From assembly GCA_000708835.1 (NCBI GenBank), contig DF237054.1:124001-188000 (forward strand): 64,000 nucleotides of DNA, written 5' to 3'. A model generated the notes under the pieces. The model searched no databases and was not told the DNA's origin. It was given only the letters and a program-made list of their open reading frames with translations. The translations under genes and the position numbers were made by a program. Positions 45,301-53,400 of this stretch are shown here, piece after piece (position 1 is the first letter of the stretch; each line of letters opens with the position of its first letter). This DNA is from Klebsormidium nitens (lineage: Eukaryota; Streptophyta; Klebsormidiophyceae; Klebsormidiales; Klebsormidiaceae).

Positions 45301-46636
45301 GGTGCCCTCCGAGAGCACATCAATTTGCGCCTGTAGATCTGCAATCTGTGCCTGGAGGTCAAAGTCTTCCGCCCCCCCAGCCTGCGCCAGGCCTTTTGGC
45401 CCCCCTGGAATGCCGACCACCAGCTCATTTCCCCTTTCTTTGGCTATGCTGTCCTTTGCCAACGTGTCCAAGAGCTGCCCCACTTCAGCGAAGTAGGCGC
45501 CAAACGAGGCTTCTAGGTTGTCAACTACCGTTGCAAACTGAACTTTAGTGGCAAGCGAACCCTCTGCTATTGGGCCCCGTTTTGGTGTTTCAGCCTTTGG
45601 TTCTGCTGCAGACTCTGGACTCTGTCCGCTTGGACTCGGCGCAGCAACAAGAGCGTCGGTATTGGTAGGGGCCAGTGTAGTTTCTTGGCTCTCCTGATGC
45701 CACTTGGCTAAGCCCTGCCGAGCACTCTGCACTGATGTCTCGATTGCCGTCAGCTGCGCAGCCTGCTTTGACAGACTGTGACTGTCCTTGTCAGGAACCT
45801 TTGCATTTCCCTCCTCTAGCTGCCGGTTGCGCTCTTGAGCAATCTGAATGGAGAAAAGCAACAGAATGATAGCTTTAGGGATAACCCTGTGGAGATTGAT
45901 GCTGAGAAGGGACCATCAATCTTGGATCGAGATGAGCGGAGGTGCTTCTGAAAAGCTTCTTTGCCCGATTGAAGTCCGAAGGGACAATATGCACGGAATG
46001 TTTGAGGAGCACAGGGGTAAGATCATCAGGGATCTACTAAAGTGGCCATCCGCGTAGTTGGAGCTCAAATGCGTCTTTTTTGAAATGTTGCATGCATTCC
46101 CTTCCCTTTGATCAGCCCGACCGAGGTTTTTAGGGTACATCACATAAGAAAAAGGTTCTCAAATAAGACTTACCAGCAGGTCTTTCTCCCGCTCGTATAG
46201 CGCCTTTTCAAGGTAGAAGATCTCCGCCTGGCTTAGGACGAGCCGCCTTGATAGGTCTTCATACTGGAAATACAGGAGCTCATGTTTACCCATCGGTCAA
46301 TAAGTGAGAGCTTGCAGCATGATCTGCTGTTCTCACGCACCGTCCCTGCTTTGCATTGCTGCCACTGTTCACAGTGAAAAGCTTCAGACAGCTGCTCAGG
46401 AGCTTCTCCTATTGGCAAGAAGAGAAGGCCCGCATGAGAGATGATCATGGCATTGCCTACCAAAGCTCTGTTGCATTTAAGAAAGTAGGCGGCCTGCATG
46501 TATACTTATCTCCAGTGAAGAGGCAAAAGTGAAAACAAGACGTACTTACCTGCTTTAGCTCCTCTTCTCCCAGGTGTTGCGATCGCTGAAGGCGATAGCT
46601 TATGTGCCCCTCCATCAATTTAGCTGGGTCAGCCAT
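16391..46636 (-). CDS. giant repeat-built coiled-coil protein, 18 exons, about 7,617 aa
   Basis: Exons, 5' to 3': 46636-46550, 46263-46174, 45843-42605, 41981-40810, 40148-34033, 33577-33340, 33023-32787, 32361-32240, 31871-30144, 29739-29484, 29073-28928, 28543-26014, 25569-22768, 22472-22294, 22114-21979, 21715-19167, 18362-18080, 17334-16391 (TAG). All introns are GT-AG and all 17 junction phases fit one frame of 22,854 nt. The N-terminus (ADPAKLMEGH..., EEELKQYEDLSRR) has no signal peptide. The body is heptad coiled coil with Ser/Gly/Asn-rich linkers. Repeat families: SFDLPVRVxRLESML (13 copies), SAIxAGAEE (5), ELPALMFEVAL (3), a 70-aa unit (5), a 14-aa HADV unit (about 12), a roughly 115-aa ECARK unit (about 6). 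The C-terminus is basic and Ser/Pro-rich (GTPRKRKGPWKPP). No membrane segment and no known domain; a scaffold or cytoskeleton-linked role is only a guess. Splitting into two or three genes remains possible. Confidence 0.7.
18690..19045. repeat. duplicated segment inside an intron of the giant gene
   Basis: In intron 16 two stretches (about 18697-18785 and 18945-19040) share GATGCAAACTTGCAGTCT, ACTGGGGCT and GGCGAGAAGCACCAAAA in the same order, about 250 bp apart. This is a local duplication; a lost exon is possible. Confidence 0.6.
19167..21715 (-). CDS. giant coiled-coil gene, exon 16
   Basis: 849 codons. A coil (ERLELEALREQCAELRLRL) is followed by six SFDLPVRV motifs separated by Gly/Asn/Glu/Ser-rich linkers, the ELPALMFEVALLRRQLA coil, then regular coil to the end (EEALRQQVQHLQ). 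Donor CTGCAG|GTGAGG, phase 0. The region carries very G+C-rich, CGCG-heavy codons in its 3' third. Confidence 0.75.
21979..22472 (-). CDS. giant coiled-coil gene, exons 14-15
   Basis: Exon 14 (22472-22294) has two 12-residue units (VIPPPELGQRGI / VIPPKLGEHGIV). Exon 15 starts at 22114 (VESMLEASS, echoing the ESML end of the main motif). Two donors fit the frame: 21979 (GCCATGG|GTAAGC, phase 1, pairing with acceptor 21715) or 21923 (TTCCCAG|GTACGA, phase 0, pairing with the adjacent acceptor 21713). The second adds 18 residues. Confidence 0.6.
22768..25569 (-). CDS. giant coiled-coil gene, exon 13
   Basis: Begins with about twelve 14-residue HADV repeats, continues as regular coiled coil (including a duplicated AAAGERFxEVxAxLE segment at about 24560-24720), then four SFDLPVRV motifs, the ELPALMFEVALCKRQLA coil and the SAIVAGAEELVTELK module. 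Acceptor GTTCCTGCAG; donor GACCG|GTGAGG, phase 1. Confidence 0.75.
24890..25470 (-). repeat. 42-bp tandem repeats coding the 14-aa HADV unit in exon 13
   Basis: About twelve units of AHADVSAEL-type sequence. On the plus strand the word GCTGACGTCAGC or a one-base variant recurs every 42 bp (for example 25066, 25151, 25193, 25318, 25402, 25444). Two heptads per unit keep the coil in register. Confidence 0.85.
26014..28543 (-). CDS. giant coiled-coil gene, exon 12
   Basis: 843 codons. N-terminal coil (LEIARLREERATAAQAIAGL), acidic Lys/Glu linkers, then three SFDLPVRV motifs (26531, 26625, 26979), the ELPAVMFEAALFKRHLA coil and the terminal SSIVGGARETVAELQ module. Donor GCGGCGG|GTAAGT, phase 1. 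The frame is open 5' into the preceding intron up to an ATG at 28708, leaving an alternative start. Confidence 0.75.
28928..29739 (-). CDS. giant coiled-coil gene, exons 10-11
   Basis: Exon 10 (29739-29484) codes a coil ending in the module SAIMAGAEEVLAEVKEDL, donor GCTG|GTAAGC, phase 1. Exon 11 (29073-28928) begins after a strong TTTTTTTCTCCGCAG and codes LQDDLEYLQAELGAASD plus an acidic linker. Donor GCCGCG|GTAAGC, phase 0. Confidence 0.7.
30144..31871 (-). CDS. giant coiled-coil gene, exon 9 (five 70-aa repeats)
   Basis: 576 codons in phase 0 at both ends. AVSAEVAQRD opens a coil, a short linker follows, then five tandem copies of a unit starting LTRGKLRATNEALSES. The end is acidic (EEEDLSETGEGG). 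Lengths of the units are 69, 70, 79, 70 and 70 residues, that is ten heptads with one 9-residue insertion. Confidence 0.75.
30350..31450 (-). repeat. five tandem 70-residue (10-heptad) units in exon 9
   Basis: The word TRGKLRATNEALSES recurs at about 31425, 31210, 31000, 30765 and 30555. The DNA word CTTGCCACGTGT (plus strand) marks each copy, so the repeats are recent or homogenised at the DNA level. Confidence 0.85.
32240..33577 (-). CDS. giant coiled-coil gene, exons 6-8
   Basis: Exon 6 (33577-33340) codes a VPVPFPVPAP linker and a SAILTGASEAVGSSKNDLAA module. Exon 7 (33023-32787) codes a coil ending SAILAGAEETVRVLKGDV. Exons 6 and 7 are 238 and 237 nt and both end in phase 1 at the same module position, so they are tandem exon duplicates. 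Exon 8 (32361-32240) codes EYEQKSDSALAELTALQEAL and ends AAAGAG|GTGAGG in phase 0; an in-frame earlier GT (ACAG|GTGCTT) is weaker. Confidence 0.65.
34033..40148 (-). CDS. giant coiled-coil gene, exon 5 (6,116 nt)
   Basis: Codes residues about 1530-3568. It starts E-LIKNVDGIGAQATL, then a coil (LQVEVRTLRAQLEASLVAL), an Ala/Asp/Ser linker built on LAR-x-x-DA heptamers (39260-39520), a coil, twin VKWSVGE segments, another coil, and about six tandem 115-residue units ending in ECARKxxxLRxLRxEL. Donor GGAG|GTGAGC, phase 0. A 6.1-kb exon is very large for a green-lineage gene. An internal ATG (40047) allows a shorter start, but upstream phase continuity favours exon 4 joining here. Confidence 0.75.
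34850..36960 (-). repeat. about six tandem ~115-residue units in exon 5
   Basis: Each unit has a coil with LxAAxxELLxARxxLAxxFA, a variable acidic linker, then SxECARKxxxLRALREELADV. Visible unit ends lie near 34880-34960, 35260-35340, 35620-35700, 35960-36040, 36290-36360 and 36630-36710. A partial seventh (RKEETLSALREELAGV) precedes them near 36990. Confidence 0.75.
38140..38330 (-). repeat. twin VKWSVGE segments in exon 5
   Basis: Two copies about 50 residues apart, ENGVYLVKWSVGEAPDA and ENSVYHVKWSVGECPDA, each preceded by a Ser-Pro-rich SSPxDxxxxG linker. The VYxVKWS strand pattern is unlike the surrounding coiled coil. Confidence 0.7.
40810..41981 (-). CDS. giant coiled-coil gene, exon 4
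   Basis: The acceptor is CTCGCTTCCCGTCCTTATAAG, the only strong site giving the required phase. The open frame extends 5' to about 42100, but that part would be intron. It codes a linker (PPRTPLQATTDTYQAETD), a coil (LAARVSELEEQLGAKI), a Ser/Arg-rich patch, then a long coil (LQRLQEKVAESEALADEVER; LEALEDELALLRGTRAENEEL). Donor GAAG|GTGAGT, phase 1. Confidence 0.7.
42605..45843 (-). CDS. giant coiled-coil gene, exon 3 (3,239 nt)
   Basis: Codes residues about 60-1139. After a short Pro/Ser linker (LAPTNTDALVAAPSPSG) comes a long coiled coil (LQAQIADLQAQIDVLSEG onward) with a perfect heptad run of EVAARDA. The coil runs to about 43300, followed by a Gly/Ser/Pro-rich region (SGGVETEKVGPVTATG). 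It ends CCAAG|GTAAAT in phase 2, matching the exon 4 acceptor. The opposite strand also holds a 411-codon open frame, an artefact of heptad codon usage. Confidence 0.75.
44815..44925 (-). repeat. 21-bp tandem repeats coding EVAARDA heptads in exon 3
   Basis: Four to five near-identical 21-bp units (plus-strand GCCACCTCAGCATCTCTCGCC), each one heptad. Copy number is likely polymorphic. Confidence 0.85.
46174..46636 (-). CDS. giant coiled-coil gene, exons 1-2 (start)
   Basis: Exon 1 (46636-46550, ATG in GTTAACAATGG) codes 29 residues and ends AAGCAG|GTAAGT. Exon 2 (46263-46174) codes 30 residues (YEDLSRRLVLSQAEIFYLEK...) and ends CTGCTG|GTAAGT. Both are phase 0. The joined sequence is a continuous amphipathic helix leading into exon 3 (IAQERNRQL). 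It is the best candidate for a conserved N-terminal identity domain because it is not repetitive. Confidence 0.7.
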
Positions 46637-47593
46637 TGTTAACAGCTCGTGTCGCTCCAGCTTTTGACAGGTTCTGTGCCTAAGTGCCAGGAATGCTGTT
46701 GCTCAAAGCTCCCAATCTGGCCTTATGACCTCTAAGCTGAATCAGCCCCATCCAGCCAAGAGCAAAAATTTTCAGATCAGTGATCGCAAAGGCTGGTGAG
46801 TGCAACCCCACCGCGCCAGCAGATTTGCTTAGCACTGGAGCTCGCAAAACCTCTTCTCCATGATTTTGGTCAGACCATCTTGCCAGATCCATTGCCGTGC
46901 TCTGAGCTGCCAGTTGCACCTGCGTTTTTGTAGTACAGCTCTGGATGAGATACATTGCCTCTACAGCCGCCGGCCATCCCGAGACTGCGCAGAAAGCCAC
47001 CTGTGCTGGCACCAGGTTGAGGTGGTTTGCGGCAGCTCGAGCCAGTGCGCTACACGCATGTCCACAACTTTAAGGACCAAGACTAGGTAGGTCACAAGGC
47101 CACCGGTACACTGAACTTTCTGTAGCAACTTCGCGGATTTTGTTGTGGGCCTTTATTAAAGGACTCTTCGTACCCCTTCTTGTAGGCTTCGAGTTCAAAA
47201 CACCTGGGTTCCTGCTTTCATTTCTGCAGCACCGCTGACATGCCGGCCGAAAAAGGTCAGCCGCTCGCGCAGCATTTCGTTCCAAAAAGTGTCAGGTCGC
47301 CACGTTGGCACCCATGCTCCAGCTTCCATGTCGTCGATCTATCTTGATCGACGGCAACTGTGCGCTTGCTGAGCTGGAGCCCAGTGGATATTTGCACAAT
47401 ACTCACGTGGGCTCACTTTTCCACCCCACGCGAAGGAGACAGGTTCCTGGTTTCACCATGGGCCAAACTTCCAGCTACACCACATTGCGCTTGCAAACCA
47501 TTTTGAACCACAGCCGCCTTGCACATTTTCCCATCTTTCTATTCGGAGAGAAAAGGTTCTTAGCGAAGTACTCTTTGCAGAGTCTGAGGGAAC
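46637..47593. promoter_or_regulatory. shared upstream region of two divergent genes
   Basis: 957 bp between the ATG of the giant gene (minus) and the ATG of the plastid-targeted gene (plus). No convincing TATA box. It must hold both promoters and 5' UTRs. Confidence 0.45.
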
Positions 47594-49183
47594 ATGGCTC
47601 ACGCCGCTGTCGGACGGCTTGCGGTGCCTTTGGCATCGCCCGAGCTTCTGAGAGCAACAAGCAACAGGTCAGCAAGCACCAGCTGCTGTTCCGCAGCTTA
47701 TGCGCTTCCATCTTCTTCCGGGGGGGCAGCCCTGAAACGAAACAGGGCAGGACTTAGCTTTTTGGGGCAGGGGGTTGTGCGGGGTTTTGAGGCGCAAGCT
47801 GGCGGAGTTAGAATGGCTCTAGCAGTGCACCATGAGGGGGACCCATCTACTGTGAATCCAACTGGTTTGCACGAGACCATGCTCGACAATGTTTCAGCAA
47901 GTGAGGTGAGAAACACTTACCTGCTGTGCGTCACAATCTGATCCTTCTGTGTGAGATTGCTAGAGTTTCTCGCCTTGCGGGCTTGACAGGGATTTAAATT
48001 GAAAGAAGTTCTAGCCTTAAAGTTAAACAGTGTCCCGTGAAGTACTAAACTTTTCGACTTTTTAAAGAACAGACTTGTTAGGAAGTTTTGAAGGCATCAC
48101 TTTATGAGCGACACTTAAGTCTCTTGAATGTAGGTCCATGATGTAATTGTTGGCATCTACCTGGCGCTTTTGCAGCCATTTGAGTTTAATCTTATCAGTA
48201 CCCACGTCATTATTTTATGATTGTGCTTTCAATGTCGGGCATTATCCAAATGACTTCCCTCAAGGGAGCACAACTGGTTTGCTAAAAGTATCCGCCCTCG
48301 AAGGTTCTTGCATCAACCACCTGCAGCAAGCCGATCAACAGTGTGTACTCAGCCTGATCAATGGAGCTTTTGTCGGCAGGTGTTTCATGATGAGGACAAG
48401 GGCATCACGTGCTACGAGACTCCCCTGGGGGAGATTGTGTGCGAGGGAATCGACGACGGTCCGCATTTTTCGTCCAAGGAGCTGCCTCAGGCCAAGAGGT
48501 ATGTCAGAGTGCAACTTGTAGTTGCTTTTACTGGATTTGGTATCGTTTTTACGAGCGAGGGCTGGCAGAGTCTGGTCTGGTTGATATTGAAGTAAACTCA
48601 TCTGCCGCTTCTTCGGTCCTTGTCAAGCGGCCGTTTTTCACACCTTTTCAGTCGCGCCTCTGTCAAGGCCGCCACTGTGTTGTTTGTATGGTGTCTGTCG
48701 CTGTTGATGCTGTGCTACGTCAAGTACTGAGGCTGGTTACGGGAAGTTCCACCATTTTCGGTGGTTCAACGCACTAATTTCGCCTTGACTGGTGGGATAC
48801 ATGGTCAAATGTTTTGCTTACTAGATAACCCTGCGCCAATGCAACCAAGGTAGATGAAAACTTGGGAATACTGCAACGCATTTTACAATCCATCTTAGTG
48901 CTTTCTATGTTCAAAGTAATTGACACAGGGGGCCTAGCCAACAAACTCACCTTGATATAGGTTAAAGACCTTTGTTGTGATAAATCCTGAAGCGCTGGAC
49001 CCCTGCGTTGTTCACAGGATGGTTGGCGCACTTCACAGCGGGCTGGACCAGGTCAAGGCCCGCGCCATGAAAGTGCGGAGGGCATTGCGCGACAACGAGC
49101 CCCTCGAAGGCGCCATGTGTGTGACAGACAGTGAGGGGCACGTCGAGTGTGACGGATTGGACGAAAGCCACGTTTGCATGTAG
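47594..49183 (+). CDS. predicted plastid-targeted protein of unknown function, 3 exons, 217 aa
   Basis: Exons 47594-47905, 48380-48498 and 48961-49183 (TAG), phases 0 and 2, all GT-AG. The N-terminus (MAHAAVGRLAVPLASPELLRA, then Ser/Ala/Thr-rich with few acids) is a typical chloroplast transit peptide of about 45-60 residues. The mature part has the conserved-looking segments FHDEDKGITCYETPLG and EIVCEGIDDGPHF, then KTFVVINPEALDPCVVHRM and a basic helix (DQVKARAMKVRRAL). It ends in an acidic Cys-containing tail (VECDGLDESHVCM). I do not recognise a named family. Cysteines at several positions could be redox or metal sites; that is speculation. It is divergent from the giant gene. Confidence 0.65.
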
Positions 49184-50419
49184 GAACAAAAAGGTTTAGC
49201 TGGGTGCTTTTGTGGGCATGCACTGTGCGGGAGACATGCATGCCGGGACCTCCGATTATCCGAAACGAGGTTGCCCAAGGCTCGGGGCTAGAAAGGGCCA
49301 GGAAGAATGTTTTCGAAGTCGCCATTGTGAACCTGGCTGCAGGAGGCCTGAGTTCAATTGTATTTGAGGATTAAGGGGAGGGTGTGGGCCCGGGGGGTAA
49401 TACACAAATGGTGACGTGTTGTTTAGGTCAGATCAAGGAGCTGCTTGTGTCCAGGGATGAGCGCCGTAAACCGGGCGCCGTGGCTTTCAAGCTTTGAGGC
49501 ATGCCCACAGTGTGTGTGTTGTGTGAGCTGAAGTCACACCAAACAAGATGACGGTTTCTCAGAGAGCCATTGTGCAAACCCGTTTATTAGCTGACGTGGA
49601 CTACAAGATTTTCAGCGGCCTGGAGGGGGGTGAGACCCAAGGCACATGAACTAGAACAAGTTTGCCGAACGATGGTGCTTCGGTTTTCCATCAAAATTAG
49701 TAGAACCTAGTAGTAACGCAGATCCGGCACAGGGACAGTCAACAAGGTAAAGGTTGAGGTGACAAGGCAGCCGCCATTAGGGGGCATCTCGCAGTAGTAA
49801 TCTCCTATGTTTGCGCTTTGCTTGCGTAGGATTGGCCACCGACGTGACTCATCACCTGTAAAATCAGCGCTTCTTGTGTCGCAAACCTTTGGGCCTGCTA
49901 GCTGTTCGTTGATCGTTGTCCGGAGCTGCGCATTCTTCCATCCATGCGGCATTCCTTGTACTGAGAGATGAGAAACTTGTTGGGGATACGTACCCGTATC
50001 TTGGCCGGAGTGCGGATCATGCATCTATACATAGCTAGGCGCTGCGTCCACACCGCATCCGTTTTATACCATACCGTGAAAGCGCCTCGAGTGGGTGACG
50101 ATTCAGTCGGATACGACACGCGCCAATTTTTGTTCTGCATGCATTCCCCAGCCTCAGAACTGAGGATGGACTAATCAATATGGACATGTCTTATATAATA
50201 ATTGACTGCACATAACCTGTACGAACACCTCAGCGAAAGGTTGAGCATCGAGAACATGATACAGCTCGACGGTGCTTGCGCAAAGCGAATGGAAATTCTG
50301 CATAATAGCAACTGCTTTTGAAGACGCCCTGAACTCAGTAATCATCTATCATGACTTCGAATCCTGTTCCCCTCGAGGCCTAAACTAAGTGGGTCACACA
50401 CAAACCCAGTTTCTTTAGT
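49184..50419. other. convergent intergenic region
   Basis: Holds the 3' UTRs of the plastid-protein gene (plus) and DBP5 (minus). A 66-codon plus ORF (49174-49374) is most likely UTR. No repeats or RNA genes seen. Confidence 0.4.
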
Positions 50420-53400
50420 CTAAGCCAGGCCAGCATCTTTCAGCACGGCTTCAAAAGCGTCGTCATCGTCCCAAGGGACCTGCAGCACGACGTAGAATGA
50501 AGTCAGCAACTTTCGCAAAGGCGGACTGGCCATTGCTGTCACCTCTTGAATCTTTGATCCAAACCTCTCAAAACTTCAACACTTTAAGTTGAACTCTGGC
50601 CAATATCAAACAGTTGCGCTCTTCGCGGGCAGTTTTAGCATTACCAACAAAGGGGTCTAGAACATGGTCAAACTTTGAAAAAACTAGACTCCAAATCACA
50701 AACCGAGTTTCTCACCTCCTTGATCTCGCGTTGGAAATGCTCCTCAATCTTGTTCAGCTTCTCCGTGTCCCGGTCGCCTGCCACGAGGTTAAACGCGGCG
50801 CCTTTACGTCCGAAGCGCCCGGACCGTCCGATGCGGTGCAGGTACGTTTCGTACTCGGGCTCGTACGGCGGGTGTACGTTAACCGGGATGTCGTAGTTAA
50901 CCACCAGGGTTACGTTGGCCTGGTCGAACCCGCGCGCGAGCACGTCCGTCGAGATCAGAATCTAAGAGAGAACAACACTGGCTTCAGTGTTTAAGTGTCT
51001 ATGTCTCCATTTGCACATTAAATAAAATGTTGCAATCAACCACCAGCTTAGATTGACCTGGTCGATCAGGCGCGCGAGGACGTCCGTCGATATCAGAAAC
51101 TGTGAATGGGGAACTTTGGCGTCAGTGTGGGGTGGAGTTACGCACGTGTGTTTTTGTGCACGTTGATGAAAAGCGCCGTAGTATACTACTGCGGTTACGT
51201 CAAGCTGGTCGAGACTGCGCGCGTATAATACCGTCAAGCTGAGGACTGCGGATGGAAATGTTTGCGTCAAGGTGGTGGTGATAATGTCGAGCAAGTTTCG
51301 TCCGACATGCGTATTACTGGGTTCGCTACTTCCAACGAGAGTAAGAAAACGCTGCCTGGTGCAACCCTGCGCAACCGGATTGTTGGACGAATAATAGCAG
51401 GAAGCAAGCCTTTCTTGCGCGACTTCCTGACCCTTTGCAGGACGCCTGTCCGTCGATAACACGAAGGAACCCTACTACGTTTAGCCCACAGAGATAGATA
51501 ACGGCCGAATTTCGCCTGATCAAACCGAGCTTGAGCAACCTGAGCCTTAACCGATTATCCACCAGAGTCCAACGGAAAAAGATCGGAAGTCCCGTTCATG
51601 GCAGAAGTGACAGGACTTCGGAAGTTGGAAGTGGTGAACCGGGTGCTCACCTTCGTGGTCCCGTTTCTGAACTCCTTGATGACCCGGTCTCGATCGCTGT
51701 GCTGCATCCCGCCGTGGATTGCTGTGCACTTGTAGCCCTCACGATCCAACCTGGACGAAACCGATGGAAATATGTTTAGCTCTCCAACTCTGCTTCGGTC
51801 TCAGCAACGTTGCGGTTGAGAATCTTAACCAACGACCTCGACCAACGCATTGACTCTGAAATAAGCAAACAGCCTGCAACGTAGTGGAACGACATTCAAG
51901 CGTTCTAGCGTTGGGACTCTGATCATTTCAATAAAGTGCCTTGCACTGCAGCTGACACGCAACTGAGAAGGCTTCGAACGCTTGCACAACATTCAAAAAG
52001 GAGGCACGCCGCTCCCGTACTCTGACGAAGATACTGGCTTTTTGGACATAACATGCGTAAGAGAATCCACACTATAACGTCTTACGCAATCCCTCGACTC
52101 AACAGAGATGGAAGTAACTTCAGCTGTGGCTACAGACTATTAAGACCTTTTCACAAAACCGATACCTTTTTAAAATTCGCACCTTTCAAAAGGGGACATG
52201 CCGTCTCCTGCCTTTTGACAAAGATGATATGATCTTCCAACGTAGCGACCATAAGAGGTTCCACAGGAAATCTCAGCTGTGGCTACGGGCAATTGGGAGA
52301 TGTTACGTAATCCCGCACCTTTCAAAGAGGAGGCGCGCCGTCTCCCGCGTTTTGACGAAGATGATGGACTGGCCCAGCTTCTCGGCGGCCGGGAAGATGC
52401 GCTCCTCGAGCACCTTGATCTTGTCGCTCTCGATCATGTCCCGGTTGCGGCTGAAGGGCACCACCACCCGGTACTGCTTGATCACGTCCAGGCTCAGCTC
52501 CTCCCGGGGCACAAACACCTGCGACCCGGACGAAATTGGGTTAACGTTGACAAAGTTAACGTCCCGGTTGTGGCCAGAGGGACCACCACTTGCTATGCTA
52601 AATGACGTCCAGCCTCAGCTCCTCCCGAGCCACGGACACCTGCGACCGAGGAAATAAAATTGGTTAACGTTGACCAGCTTTTCGACTCACACGGTTTCTG
52701 AGCTTTATGAGGCAGAGTTGCTTGAGCACGTCCAGGCTCAGCTCCTCCCGGGGCACAAACACCTGCAACCGGGCAAAAAGACTCGGTTATGGTTGACCGG
52801 ATCAATAATTCGTACGGTCTTCGAGCTTGGAACGGTTACTGCCTGATCATGTCCAGGCTCCGCTCTTCCGGGCGTGATCACCTGCGACCGGAAAAGGAGA
52901 TTCCGATTTATTGTTAATCGGGTTTTCGACCAGGTTCGCCAATGGACGAAGGCCTGCGACTCAGAAAGCGACTCAGCTTATGGTTGACCAGTTTCTGAAA
53001 GTTCGGCTGTGTTCGACCTTTTGTGAGGCGAAAACGCGGCGCTGCATCAATAGTGGCTCAAAACGGAGGGTGAAGGAAGCAGGATTAGGACGATGTTCTA
53101 CTGGATATGGCTTCGAAACTCCAAGCAGTCTGCGTTCGTAGATTAAGAAGCTGATAACAGAGAATTAGACATTTGGACTCTTGAACACAAAGATTTCGCC
53201 CAGAAGCAAAGCTGCATCAGAGACGGCTCGAACTCGACCTTTTCATCATCTGAACGGGTGTGTAACTGTGGTCAAATCGAATCGGGATAGAACCTGGGGC
53301 GACTGTTTATCCAGATGAAGCACAGATCTGAGGGGCAATCCGAACAAGAATTAGCATCGGCTCTTACCAACGAGCTTAGGAGCACCAAAACCGTCCTGCT

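Noticed and set aside
49174-49374. 66-codon plus ORF after the plastid-protein gene
   Set aside because: Overlaps the stop codon of that gene, has no homology or splice link, and is best read as 3' UTR.
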